Of a DNA stretch of 64,000 nt, positions 9,249 through 20,833 are shown piece after piece. The DNA comes from CAYUZU01 sp964448675 (lineage in GTDB: Bacteria; Planctomycetota; Phycisphaerae; UBA1845; Fen-1342), in assembly GCA_964448675.1 (NCBI GenBank), contig CAYUZU010000009.1, positions 124,001-188,000 on the forward strand. The letters run 5' to 3'. The notes under the pieces were generated by a model. It was not told where the DNA came from and did no database searches. It was given only the letters and a program-made list of their open reading frames with translations. The translations under genes and the position numbers were made by a program. Each line of letters begins with the position of its first letter. Position 1 is the stretch's first letter.

Positions 9249-9685
9249 ACGACCGGGCGAAACCCGTCGCCGGGGTGCCGGCCGCGCCGCAACGCGCGGT
9301 TATCCGGACCAGCATACGGCGGCGGGCCCTCGGCAGTGTAACAGCAACGCGGGCCTGGGGTCAGGCAGGCGGCGGATTGCGGTGCCGTTTCATACGTGGC
9401 GCACCGCTCATTATCGGAGCGGGGCGGGCGCTTCGATCCCACGCCAGCGACATGTGGTCCACGGTGGAGTGCCTCCCGCCGGGCTCCGATGAATAACTAT
9501 CGCAACAGCGGCGACTTAGGGAAATCGGTCCCTTGCAGGGCTTCTTGTCGCCGGGCGTTTGGAAAACTCTAGATTGGGGGCACGACGCCCATGGCGTGGT
9601 GCTCGAAATGAGAGTTGTGCCAGGTAAGCGTCTGCCGCGGTGTCGGCCGCACAGTGCGTCCGGACCGTTGCGCCGGGGGACAACG
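9249..9685. other. divergent intergenic region, 437 bp
   Basis: No gene is supported between the AI-2E permease and the giant surface protein. The plus-strand frame of the giant gene is open from 9533, but that part lacks protein-like composition and is probably leader sequence. A weak promoter candidate is listed separately. Confidence 0.45.
9545..9573 (+). promoter_or_regulatory. weak candidate promoter for the giant surface protein
   Basis: TTGTCG (9545-9550), a 17-base spacer, then TCTAGA (9568-9573). If real, transcription would begin near 9580, which rules out translation from 9533 and fits a start at 9608 or, better, the GTG at 9686. Confidence 0.22.
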
Positions 9686-12600
9686 GTGAGGTTGCGCGCC
9701 CGGGGCTTCATCACCGGCACGGCTCTCTACGCACTCCTCATACTCGCCTCGCTGCTCTGCTGGGGACCGACACTCGCCACCGCCGGCACCGTAACGGCCG
9801 GCGCGCTGTCCATCACCGCCGACGAGGTCGTAGCGGGCAGCTTCGTTGCAACGTCGGTGGATCCCTCCATCTCCGAGTCGGCAGCCGGCGAATGGACCGG
9901 CGGCACGACCATCATCATCGAGCCCCCCAGTGGCTTCCAGTTCGACACGACCGCCTCCATCGCTGCGTCGGTCGATGCCGGCGACCTCGTCCTGGCCGCC
10001 CCCACGACCAAGAACCCCAACAACCCGTACACGATCATGTTCTTCGTCCGGAGCGCGCCGGACGGGACGTCAACGATCGCATCCACGATCAGTTTCAGCG
10101 GCATCACGTTGCGCAAAGACGATACGAGCTGTAATCCCGGGGCGCAGGTCGGTGACGAAGCCGACATCATCGTCTCGACCAGCGCCGGCGCACCAGCACT
10201 GAGCAACGTCGACCTCGTGGACGTCTCGATCGTGCACGGCGCCGCTTACGAGCTCGAGTTCACCACGTCGCCCCTGGCCGACACCGACGCCGGCGAAGAC
10301 CTGCTGCCGGTCGTCACGATTCGCGACCAGTGCGGCAACCCCTGCATCAGCGACAACCGCACCATTTCGCTGGCTCTACAGTCAAACCCCGGCGGGGCAA
10401 CGCTCAATGGCACGGCGTCCAAGCTCACTGTCAATGGCGTGGCAACGTGGCTCGATGCCGACAATCTGAACATCACCACGCCGGCAAGTGGATACACCCT
10501 GCGCGCTTCGCACGACGGGGCCGCGTTCACCGGATCGGACACCGTCGACAGCACCGCGTTCGATATCTCGCCGAACGTGCCAGACACGCTGGAATTCAGC
10601 ACCGAGCCCGTGACCACCGACGCCGGCGAGGACCTGCTCCCGGTCATCACCATGCGTGACGTCCACGGTAACGTCGTCACCGACCAGGTCCGGACGATTA
10701 CGCTGACGTTTGAAGCCAATCCCGGCGGCGCGACGCTCAACGGCGACGTGGACATCGATACGGTCAACGGCGTCGCGACGTGGACCGGCACCGACAACCT
10801 GAACATCACCAAGGTCGCCAGCAACTACCAACTGCGCGCGACGGGCAGCGGCGCGTTCGCAACCGCCGACTTCGTCGTCTCGGCGACCTTTGACATCACC
10901 CCCAACGCCCCCGACGTGCTCGAGTTCACGACGCAGCCCGCAGCCAGTGAAACCGCTGGCGTTCCATTGACGCCTCAGATCACCATCAAGGACGCCTACG
11001 GCAACGTCGTTACCGATGATGACCGTACAGTCACGCTGGCCATCCAGGCGAATCCCGGCAGCGCGACGCTGCTCGGTGACGTGGACCTGGTCACGAGCAG
11101 CGGTGTGGCGACCTGGCTCGCGGGCGATGACCTCAATATCGAGGTGGCCGCCGCCGGGTACACGCTCCGAGCAACGGGCGGGGGCGCGTTCGGGACGTCG
11201 AACACCGTCGTCAGCAACAGCTTCGACATCGTCCCCGAGACAACTTACGACCACGTCGCGTTCACGACGCAACCAGGCGACACCACCGCCGGCCAACCGC
11301 TCCTGCCGGAGGTTTCGATCCGCGACCAATACGACAACGTCGTGACCGCGGCCGACGGTGAGGACATCACGCTCACGCTGAGCGCCGGCCCGGGCACGCT
11401 GCTCGGCACGGCCGTCCTCAGCACGACCGATGGCGTGGCCGAGTGGCTCGCGGGCCATAACCTGCGCATCGAGGAAGCCGCCGCCGGCTACCAGTTCCAG
11501 GCGTCGTCCACCGGGACCTTCACGGTCGGCAACACGACCAACAGCAACGCATTCACCATCGATCCCGACGCACCTGATACGCTCGAGTTCTCCACCGATC
11601 CCGCTACCAGCACGGCAGGCGTTACGCTTACGCCTGTTGTCACCATGCGCGATCAGTTCGGCAACGTCGCCTCCGGCGAAGTCCGTACCATCACGCTGAG
11701 CTTTGACACGAACCCCTCCGGCGCCACGCTCAACGGGGACGTCGACATCAATACGGTCAACGGTGTCGCCACCTGGGACGGCGCTGCCGCACTCAACATC
11801 ACCAAGGTCGGCACCGGCTACAAACTACAGGCAGACGGCAGCGGCGCGTTCGGAACCTCCGATCTCGCAACCAGCGCCGCATTCGACGTCAATCACGATA
11901 CCGCCCACAGCCTCGAATTCACCACCCAACCCGGCGATGGCACTACCGCCGGGGTCGATCTGCTCCCCGTGGTGCGCATCAAGGACCAATACGGCAATAC
12001 CTGCACGAGCGTCACCGACGACATCACCCTCAGCTTCGCCACCAACCCGGGCGGCGGTACGCTCAACGGCACGAAGACCGTCACCACCGCCACCGGCGTC
12101 GCCACCTGGCTTGACGGACACAACCTGAACATCACGGTTGCCGACACCGGCTACGAGCTGCGCGCCTCCGGCGCCGGAACGTATGCCAGCTCGAGCACCG
12201 TCGACAGCGCCGCCTTCGAGATCGTCCACGACGTGCCGGACACCGTCGCCTTCAGCGTGCAGCCGGTCACCACCGGCGCCGGCGAAGACCTCTTTCCCGC
12301 CGTCCGCATCCTCGACCAGTACGGCAACACCTGCACCAGCACGGCTGCGAACATCGATCTCACTATCGAGAACAACCCCGGCACCGCGACGCTCAACGGC
12401 ACGACCACCCTGCCGGTCGCCAGCGGCGTAGCGACGTGGGGCGCTGGTCACGACCTGAACATCACCACGATGGCTACCGGCTACACGCTGCGTGCCACGG
12501 CCAGTTGTGCCTGCACGACGTCTGATACCATCGTCAGTAGCGCATTCGATATCACCGTCGGCGAGCCGCACCATCTGGTCTTCAGCGCCGAACCCGCCAA

Positions 12601-15600
12601 CACCGTTGCGGGGACGCCGATCACCTTCACCGTCACGATCAAGGACCAGTTTGACAACACGGTCGACAACGATGACCGCGACATTACCATCAGCTATGCA
12701 AGCAACCCGTCCGGTGCAGGACTCAACGGCACCACGACCGTCACCAGCGCCAGCGGCGTCGCCACCTGGGCCGCCGGCCAAGGCCTGAACATCACTGTCG
12801 CCGACACCGGCTATCAATTCCGCGCTACCGGCAGCGGCACGTTCAGCAGCAGCAACACGGTCGACAGCGCAAGCTTCGACATCACCCATGCCGCCGCCGA
12901 CGCGCTGGAGTTCACGACCCCACCCGCGGACGGCACCGTCGCCGGCGTCGACCTGCTGCCGGTCGTGGAGATCAAGGACCAGTACGGCAACACCTGCACC
13001 AGCGTCACCGACGACATCACCCTCAGCTTCGCTGCCAATCCCGGCGGCGGCACGCTCAACGGCACCAAGACCGTCACCACCGCCAGCGGCGTCGCGACGT
13101 GGCTCGACGGGCATGACCTGAACATCACGGTCGCCACCACCGGCTATCAACTGACCGCTACCGGCGCCGGTGCGTATGCCACGTCGAACACGGTCGACAG
13201 CGCCGCCTTCGAGATCGTCCATGCCGCCGCCGACGCGCTCGAGTTCACGACCCCACCCGCGGACGGCACCGTCGCCGGCGTCGACCTGCTGCCGGNNNNN
13301 NNNNNNNNNNNNNNNNNNNNNNNNNNNNNNNNNNNNNNNNNNNNNNNNNNNNNNNNNNNNNNNNNNNNNNNNNNNNNNNNNNNNNNNNNNNNNNNGCCTT
13401 CGAGATCGTCCATGCCGCCGCCGACGCGCTCGAGTTCACGACCCCACCCGGTGATGGCACCGTCGCCGGCGCCGACCTGCTGCCCATCGTCCGCATCATC
13501 GACACTTACGGCAACACGTGCACCGGCGTCACTGACGACATCACCCTCAGCTTCGCCGCCAACCCCTGTGGCGCAGTGCTCAACGGCTCGGCGACGGTCA
13601 CCACCAGCAGCGGTGTCGCCACCTGGCTTGACGGCCATAACCTCAACATTACGGTTGCATGCGCTGACTACCGGCTGACCGCCACCGGCGCCGGTGCGTA
13701 TGCCACGTCCAACACGGTCGACAGCGCCGCCTTCGAGATCGTGCCCGAGGGGATCGCCGACCACCTCGCCTTCCGCGTCGACCCGACCGACACCGCCGCC
13801 GGCGCTGCCCTCCTCTTCACCGTCGCGGTCGAAGATCAGTTCAACAACATCGTCACCGGCGGCGCTCCGCGCACCATCACCATCAGCCTGGCCGCCAATC
13901 CCGGGAGCACCGTGCTCAATGGCGACGTGGATATAACCACGGTCAATGGTGTCGCGGAGTGGACCGCGGGTGAAGCACTCAACCTGACCGTCAGTGCCGA
14001 CAACTACCAACTCAAGGCCACTGGCGATGGCGGCTACACCACGTCGGGCGTGACCAACAGCGCCATGTTCAACATCACGCCCGCTGCCGCTCACGAGCTG
14101 GTCTTCACGACCCAGCCTGCCAGCAGTGTCGCTGGCAACGACCTACTGCCCGAGGTCGAGATTCGCGACGTATACGGCAACGTCGTTCTCGGTGATGAAC
14201 GCACGATCACCCTGACGCTCGAAGACAACCCCGGCGGCACCACGCTCAACGGCACCGACAACCTGCTGACGACCGACGGCGTGGCAACCTGGACCGGCAC
14301 CGAAGGGCTGAACCTGACTGTCGCCGCCGAAGACTACCGTTTGCGTGCCACCGGCAGCGGCTCGTTCAGTGGCGCCGATTTCGTACTCAGCAATTTCTTC
14401 GACATCGACCACGGCACCGTCCACACGCTCGAGTTCTCGACCCCGCCCGTTAATACCGCCGCCGGCGCCGATCTCGTGCCCGTCGTGCGTCTGGTCGACG
14501 TGAACAACAACACCGTCATCGGCGACGACCGGCTGATTACCCTGACCCTGGCGGACAATCCTGGTGGGGCCACGCTCGAAGGCACGGCCGCCTTGACGAC
14601 CGTGGACGGCATTGCCACTTGGGACGCCGCCGACGACCTGCGCATCGATGTGGCCGCCGCCAACTACCGCTTTGAAGCGGCAGGCGACGGGGTTTTTGGT
14701 GGTGCGAGCGCCGTCAACAGCGCCTTCTTCGACATTACGCCGAACGTCCTGCACCACTTCGACGCCGTCCCCGACACCGGCTCGCTCGAAGTCAACAACG
14801 CCGTCCGACTCACCATCACCGCCCGCGACGAGCACGGCAATCCCAAGCCGAATCACACGACCGCCAATGATATCACGATTTCGACCACCACCAGCGGCGA
14901 TGGGACCACGATCGACTACGCTGCCGACGGCGGCCTGATTCCCAATTTCGAGGACAACGGGCTGACCGCGCGCATACCGGCCGGAAACTTGTTCGACGGT
15001 GCTGGAGAGCTGTGGGTCGACATCACCAATCGTCGGGCGGAGACCATTACCGTCACGGTCAGCGACGGGACGGTGACCGACGGAACGACCAACGTGACCT
15101 GGACGGCCGTAAACGCGCTGGACAATTACCTGCTCGAGATTGCGCCGGCGACCCTGACGGTCAACACGCAGGCGACCTGCACGCTGACCGCGCGCGACCA
15201 GTACGACAACCCAATCCCCAACTATACGACGACGGCGGCCGTGACGATTTCAACGGACACCGGCGGCCCGGGCAGCAATCTCGATTACGCCAGCACCCAT
15301 CCCGACTTCACGGACGGCGGGGCTGCGGCCACGCTCGACGTCGGCGCGACCTTCGACGGCAACGGCCAGGTGACCTTCACCATGACCGATCGCAAGGCCG
15401 AGGCGCTGACCGTCACCGCCGACGACACGGTGGCCACTGCCGGCACGGCGAACGTGACGTTCGCCCCTGCCGCGCCGCTGCTGCTGGACTTCGACACGGT
15501 CGCCACGCAGACCGCGGGCACCCCCTTCAACGTGACCATTCGCGTGACCGACCAGTACTACAACCCCGTCGGCGTCACGCAGGACACCGACATTGTACTG

Positions 15601-18600
15601 TCGCTGGACACCGGCACCGGCACGCTTGGCGGCACCACCACGGGGACCATCAGCGCCACGAACGACAACACCACCATCGTCGGCTTGACCTACAGCAAGG
15701 CCGAGAACGGCGTCGTGCTCGGCGTCGAGCGTGGCGCCTCGGGTGACTTCCTCGTCGCTGGCACGTCCAATCCGTTCAATGTCACCGGTGCAGGCGCGGA
15801 GAAGCTCGAAGTCGAGATGATCGGCAACCAGGTCGCCGGCACGCCCTTCAGCGTGACCGTCAACGCCCTCGATGGCTTGGACAACCCCGCCCTGGTCACG
15901 GCCAACACCGAGATCGTCCTCAGCGTCTTCGCGGGCAACGGCACGTTGTCGGGAACGCTTACCGGCGAAATGACCGCGGGCACTGGCTCCGTCACGATCA
16001 ACGGCGTCATCTATGACAAGGCCGAGGGCGGTGTCTCGATCCAGGCCGGCCGCGGTGCCTACGGCGACAACCCGCTCTCTCCCGGTAGCTCGCCCACGTT
16101 CTCCGTCGCCGCCAATGACGCCGCCGTGCTCGAAATCGAGACCATCAGCGATCAATTCGCCAACGTCGCGTTCTCTGTCAACGTGAACGTCAGGGACGCG
16201 TATGGGAACCCGGCCGCTGTCGCCGGCGATACGGATGTCCAGCTCTCGGTCGATACCGGAACCCCGGCCGCCCTCACCGGCACCCTCACCAAGACCATCA
16301 ACACCGGCGACGACTCGACCACGTTCAGCGTGACGTACACGACCGCGGAGGTCGGCGTCATCCTCCAGGTCGCCGACGTCGACGGCGCGCCACCGCTGCT
16401 CACCGCCGGCAACTCGAATGCCTTCACCGTCGACCCCAGTCCGCCCGTGGCGCTGAAGATCGACCCCGCCATTGGTGCGCAGACCGCCGGCATCCCGTTC
16501 GATGTCCAGATCAAGGCTGTCGACGGCAGTAACAACGAAGCCAACGTCCAGACCAACACGCCCGTCGTCCTCAGCCTGAACACCGGCACCGGAACGCTCG
16601 GCGGAACGCTCAACGACGTCATCGCGGCCGGCACCAGCAGCATGACCATCACCGGCATCACCTACGACACTGCGGAAGGTGGCGTGAGTCTCTCCGCCGC
16701 GTGTACCGGTGGCGACGGACTCAGTTCCACGACGTCGGGGCTGTTCAGCGTCTCCGCCGGCGCGGGCACCGCGCTGCGTTTTGTCCAGCAGCCGACCAAC
16801 ACGGCGATCGCAACGCCGATCGAGACCTCCATCGAAATCGTCGATGCCCTCGGCAATCGGGCTAACGCCACCGACGCCATCACCCTATCACTGATTGACC
16901 CCGGTTGCGGCGGCACGATGACCGGCACCCTGACCGTTGCCGCCGTTGCCGGTCTCGCCGAGTGGACTGTCGGCGACAACGTCGCGATCGATCGCATTTG
17001 CAGCGGCTATCAACTGCGCGCCAGCGCCGCCGGCCTTGGGCAAGTCGACTCCGACGACTTCAACGTTGGGTCCGGCACGGATCTCGCCGGCCCGGTTGTG
17101 GGCGTGGACGGCGACGGCAGCACGACGGACCTCTCTGTCACTTATACGGTCAGCGGTTCCACCACGGTCGGCGCCTTCTGGATCGACTTCGGCCTCGAGC
17201 GTGACACCGGCAACGCCGACCCCATCGACATGGTCTTCGATTCCGTCCAGATTACCGACGCCGCCAACCGCACGCCGGGCGTCCACACCGTCGCGCTCGG
17301 CGACATCCGCCCCAACCTCGACGCGCTCGTCGAACACGGCGACAAGATCGCCGTCCTGCTCGATGCCGCCGACGACGTCGCCGAGGCGGATGAGAACAAC
17401 AACCTTGCCACGCGCAACGCCCGCGTCGATCTCGCGCTGGAGTCGGCGGTGGTGGACATCGCCGGCAGTTCGTCGACGGTGACGGTGACCTACGACGTCG
17501 ACAGTCTGGCCCGCGTGCCGAACTTCACCATCGACATCAGCCGTGATACCAATGCCGACGGCGTCGGGGACGACCGCTTCGTCCAGTATGTCACCGCTGA
17601 CACGCAGACCCGCCCCGGCACCCACGTCGTGACCATCGACATCGGCAGCCAGGTCCTCGCGCGGAATCTCTACGCTGGGGACAGCGTCCGGCTCGTCGCG
17701 CACCTCGACTTCAATGACGTCGTCACCGAACACGCCGAAGTCAGCAACAATCGACGTACGGCCACCGACACCTTCGACACCGACCTCGCGATGACGCGCG
17801 TCATCTTCGGCGGTGCCGAGTTGGACCAGGACTTCGACGTGGACGTGACGTACAAGGTGCATACCAACCGCGTGGCCGAGGATTTTGCGCTGCGGTTCTA
17901 TGTGTCCAACAACCCGGACATCGAGAGCCTCGCCAGCGACGTGGCAGTCGGCGAATACCTCGTGCAAAACAGCAGCGACAAATCGCTTGGCACCCATACG
18001 CTCGAGTTCGTGCTGGCGGTGCCGTCGCACCGCTTTGCCGACCCGCACTTCTTCCTCAAGGTGCGCATTGACGACCACGACGACGTCAACGAACAGGATG
18101 AAGGCAACAACGTTGCCGCCGCCCGCAACACCCTCGCCGAACCCGCCATCGTGCTCGAGTCCGCACCGGCGGCCGTGGGCGTCGGTGAGGACATGGAAGC
18201 CATCTGGCGTGTCTCGAACAAGGGCAGCGCCCGCGCCCTGGACGTCGTCGCCGTCCTCCCGATTCCCGCTGGCACCGAGTTTGTCGCCGCCGGCATCGAG
18301 GCCCAGGCCGGCCAGAGCATCCGCTACGGCGACGGGACGTTCCCGGCAGGCTGGTACGAGGTCGACGCCCAGGTCGAGGGCAGCACGGTTTACGTCAATG
18401 TCGGCGACCTCGACCCGCAGGACGCGGCCCGTCTCGCCATCATTCTCCGCCGCCTCTCCGCCGACCCGGTCAACCTGTCGGCAGGCGTCGCCGGTGGGGT
18501 CCAGGCCGCCATTCAAATCGATCCCGCGAGCCTGAATGCAGTTTGGCAGGTGCCTGGTCAGGACGATAACTGGTATGACGAACAGGCCCTGATCGAGGAA

Positions 18601-18762
18601 GAAATCGAAACGACGATTCGCTATGTCGGGGTCTGCGGCGCGTCGGCGCACGGCGCCATGCTGCTGACCCTGCTCGGACTTTTCGGGGCGCGCATCGGGG
18701 TCCCCACGTTCCGCCGAAGCAACGGCACCAACAGGTACCAGAAACGTAACGTACTGCGGTAA
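9686..18762 (+). CDS. giant exported repeat protein (Ig-like repeats, CARDB-like domains, C-terminal sorting tail), interrupted by an assembly gap
   Basis: This is one gene of at least 2,990 codons. The frame changes across the N run at 13296-13395 only because the N count is arbitrary. The GTG at 9686 follows a GGGGGA and gives a textbook signal peptide (basic start, hydrophobic segment, cleavage near ATAG). Next come an N-terminal beta domain of about 150 residues and at least 21 Ig/filamin-like repeats of about 110 residues. Each repeat has the pattern L-E-F-T-T-x-P...AG...LLPVV.I.DQYGN...G.ATLNG...GVATW...LNIT...Y.LRA.G.G. Four CARDB/DUF11-like domains follow (E-D-N-N motifs such as ADENNN). 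The C-terminus has Cys-Gly, a short hydrophobic stretch and basic residues, like a sorting or anchoring signal. It is a likely surface adhesin or stalk/S-layer-associated protein. No ligand or enzyme domain is seen. Confidence 0.8.
10241..17075 (+). repeat. tandem Ig-like repeat block (about 21 visible units of roughly 330 nt)
   Basis: Repeats are recognisable by the recurring YGN-type centre and the GVATW motif. Units between about 11,900 and 13,740 are the most alike at DNA level. Unit starts at 12212, 12542, 12872 and 13205 are 330, 330 and 333 nt apart, and the unit from 13396 to 13729 is again 333. Units after about 14,750 diverge (TAGTPF-type). Recent duplication in the middle of the array is implied. 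Confidence 0.85.
13296..13395. other. assembly gap (100 N) inside the repeat array
   Basis: A round-number N run. The sequence resumes at 13396 with the same bases that open the interrupted unit at 13205, so the assembler failed within near-identical repeats. The true length is unknown and should be 2 modulo 3 to keep the frame. Confidence 0.97.
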
Positions 18763-18768
18763 AATAAC

Positions 18769-18996
18769 TTGCAGAAGACGGCCCACACAGCACGCACCCA
18801 CTCCTCCTGGCGCGGACACCTGCTGCTCCTCGCCACGCTGATTGCTGCGCTGATCTCCGTTGGCTGTGACCCCCTTTCCTTCATCGCCGGGTTCGAGACC
18901 GGCTTCATTGTCGGCCGCGCCAGCACCAGTGCGGTCGAAATCAAGACCGTCGAGCGTGTCTGCTGGCAGAACGGCGTGCAGGTCCCCTGCCCGTAG
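18769..18996 (+). CDS. small putative lipoprotein, 75 aa
   Basis: This small protein has a hydrophobic N-terminal segment ending in a lipobox-like LISVGC, then a Gly/Phe-rich stretch (DPLSFIAGFETGFIVGRA) and two more cysteines in the tail (ERVCWQNGVQVPCP), which could form a disulfide. The listed start is a TTG six bases after the stop of the giant protein. No ATG is available before the hydrophobic segment, so the start is uncertain. The close spacing suggests co-transcription with the giant surface protein. I do not recognise a named family. Confidence 0.6.
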   Translation: MQKTAHTARTHSSWRGHLLLLATLIAALISVGCDPLSFIAGFETGFIVGRASTSAVEIKTVERVCWQNGVQVPCP

Positions 18997-19130
18997 CACG
19001 ACGCTCCCCACAAGCAATCCCGAAACCGATTTCGGCTACGCGCCCCTGCCCAGCCTGCCGATAAAAACTGTGTCGACACGGACGCTGCGGCGTGGACGCC
19101 GCGACACCGACAACGCACGGAGGTACCTCC

Positions 19131-19652
19131 ATGACCCGCTTTGCTTCGATCGCGTGCTTCTGTCTGCTGGTCGCCGGCTGCCCCGGGAACCTCGAAGACC
19201 AGGAAGCGTTGAAGCGCCCCGTTATCGGCGCCAGCAGCATTCCGGAAGGCATCTACTTCGGCGAGAAGACCACCACCGTCGAAACCTACCTCAACAACGA
19301 GCTCATCGAGACCATCTCCGACACGACCACCACCTTCGAGAACATCGGCAGCGACGGCCTGCCGCTCGTCGAGGGTGAGGTCATTCGCCCCGGCCTCGCG
19401 TTCACCAACACCGACGGCCAGGTCGTCACCGCGATCATCGGCACCGTGCAGGCATCCGGCCGGCGCGTATCGGTCACCTATCGTGGCGACGTGGGGATCG
19501 GCCCCGCGTCCTCGGAATTCGACGGCGCGACCCTCTACGAGTTCGCTGATCCGGGTACGCTCATCGTCACCGAGACGTTCGAGTGGGGCTCGTTCGCCGA
19601 CCGCAGCGCCGTGCGCCAACTCGTCAAGGTCCGCGCACAACTCAGCCAGTAA
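19131..19652 (+). CDS. putative lipoprotein, 173 aa
   Basis: This secreted lipoprotein has a short signal (TRFASIACFCLL) and lipobox VAGC, followed by a beta-rich body with many Thr/Glu/Ile/Val residues (EGIYFGEKTTTVETYLNNE, GRRVSVTYRGDVGI). The ATG at 19131 follows a CGGAGG element and begins the signal peptide. The frame's open extension 13 codons upstream has no leader character. No catalytic motif or known family is seen. It is the second small lipoprotein after the giant surface protein and may be part of the same unit, though 134 bp separates it from the previous gene. Confidence 0.72.
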   Translation: MTRFASIACFCLLVAGCPGNLEDQEALKRPVIGASSIPEGIYFGEKTTTVETYLNNELIETISDTTTTFENIGSDGLPLVEGEVIRPGLAFTNTDGQVVTAIIGTVQASGRRVSVTYRGDVGIGPASSEFDGATLYEFADPGTLIVTETFEWGSFADRSAVRQLVKVRAQLSQ

Positions 19653-19679
19653 CGCCGGCGCCCGACTCCCAGAAACCTC

Positions 19680-20600
19680 TCACCGCAGCAACAGCGAATC
19701 GGAGTTCGGCCACTGCGCACGCAGGAAAGCCTCCAGGTGCGCCGTGTATTCCTCCGTACGCAGAAACTGGCCGCGCGCGTGGTGCAGGTCGGGGAAGCGC
19801 ACCAGCTCCTTCGGGCCCCCTGCCCGCTCGTACAACAGCTCGACGCTCCGCGCCGGCGTAACCTCGTCCTCCTCATGCAGGAAGACCAGCAGCGGCTCGC
19901 CCAGATTCCCGATGATCTCTTCGCTGAACAGCAGCGGATCCAACATGTGCCCAAACGACGGCGTACCGCCAAAGAAGAAGCTGAAGCGATCGAATTCCTC
20001 GCCGAGGGCCACCGGCGAGTCGACGATCACCCCGCGCACCTTCTCCGGCCGCTGCGTCGCGACCGCGATCGACGGGATCGACCCCAGCGACATGCCCAGC
20101 AAGGTCGCCTGGTCGTGGACGGTCGCTGCCGTCGCCCAGTCCAGCACCGTCTCCAGATCGACCCGCAACGAGTTGAAGTCCGGCTTGCCCGTGCTGCCAC
20201 CGAATCCCTCGTAGTCGTACATCACCACCGACCAGCCGGCGTCGTGCAGCAGCCGCGACACGAAGAGGTAGCACGGGGCGCTGCCAACGGCCCCGGGGGA
20301 CACGATCACCAGCCCGCGGTCCGCCGCCGCCGGCAGGTGCCACACGCGTAGCATCTGCCCCCGTGGCGACGGGACGGCCTGCTCCGCGTAGACCAACCCC
20401 GCTTCGGCCGGATTGCTCACGGTGGGGAGGTGCGTCAGCCCCAGCCCGTCGCGCAGCTGCTCGCAGGATCGCTCGGGCACCAGTACGGCCCAGGTCACGG
20501 CGGCCAGCAGATCCTCCGGCACGGGCGGCGCACAGCCCGTCAGTCCGAGCCCGCCGGCCATACACGCCGCCAGAATGGCGCCCTGCGTCCGCCTTCGCAT
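19680..20600 (-). CDS. lipoprotein alpha/beta hydrolase
   Basis: This 306-aa protein has a lipoprotein leader (LTGC lipobox near residue 23) and an alpha/beta-hydrolase fold. The chain contains WSVVMYDYEGFGGSTGKP (the oxyanion-side loop common in the family), a nucleophile elbow GMSLGS, an acid-loop candidate HEEDEVTP and a late DLHHARG that can supply the catalytic His. The spacing fits an active serine hydrolase (BAAT/dienelactone-like or BEM46-like). It is probably periplasmic or outer-membrane attached, with unknown substrate. It is convergent with the preceding lipoprotein gene and divergent from the next gene. It differs from the hydrolase-like lipoprotein at 3119 in having a complete elbow. 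Confidence 0.8.
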   Translation of the reverse strand: MRRRTQGAILAACMAGGLGLTGCAPPVPEDLLAAVTWAVLVPERSCEQLRDGLGLTHLPTVSNPAEAGLVYAEQAVPSPRGQMLRVWHLPAAADRGLVIVSPGAVGSAPCYLFVSRLLHDAGWSVVMYDYEGFGGSTGKPDFNSLRVDLETVLDWATAATVHDQATLLGMSLGSIPSIAVATQRPEKVRGVIVDSPVALGEEFDRFSFFFGGTPSFGHMLDPLLFSEEIIGNLGEPLLVFLHEEDEVTPARSVELLYERAGGPKELVRFPDLHHARGQFLRTEEYTAHLEAFLRAQWPNSDSLLLR

Positions 20601-20833
20601 GAATTCGTCGACTCCCTTATCAGACCACTCCCCCCGGATTGTAGTCGAGCGCGCCGCCCGGCGCGAACTCGCCTCCGCCCGGTGCGTCTGCCGTCAAACG
20701 GATCGTAATGGCGTTGAAATCGGGCCTGTGGCAGAATATCCACCCGCGGCCGGCGAATACCCCTACAGAACCGCCTGCGGGCGTTGGTCATGTTCGGGAC
20801 GTGCCTGCGGGGCACTTCGCAAGGAGACGAGTC

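Noticed and set aside
11900..13740. CRISPR-like array
   Set aside because: The periodic similarity has a 330-333 nt period, is fully coding and has no short repeat/spacer structure.
13396..18762. Treating the sequence after the N gap as a separate gene starting at 13576
   Set aside because: The frame is open right back to the gap and continues the same repeats; no signal peptide or RBS is found at 13576.
16888..19017. A 709-codon minus-strand frame over the end of the giant gene
   Set aside because: It covers the CARDB domains, the C-terminal tail and the small lipoprotein of the plus strand; no recognisable domain.
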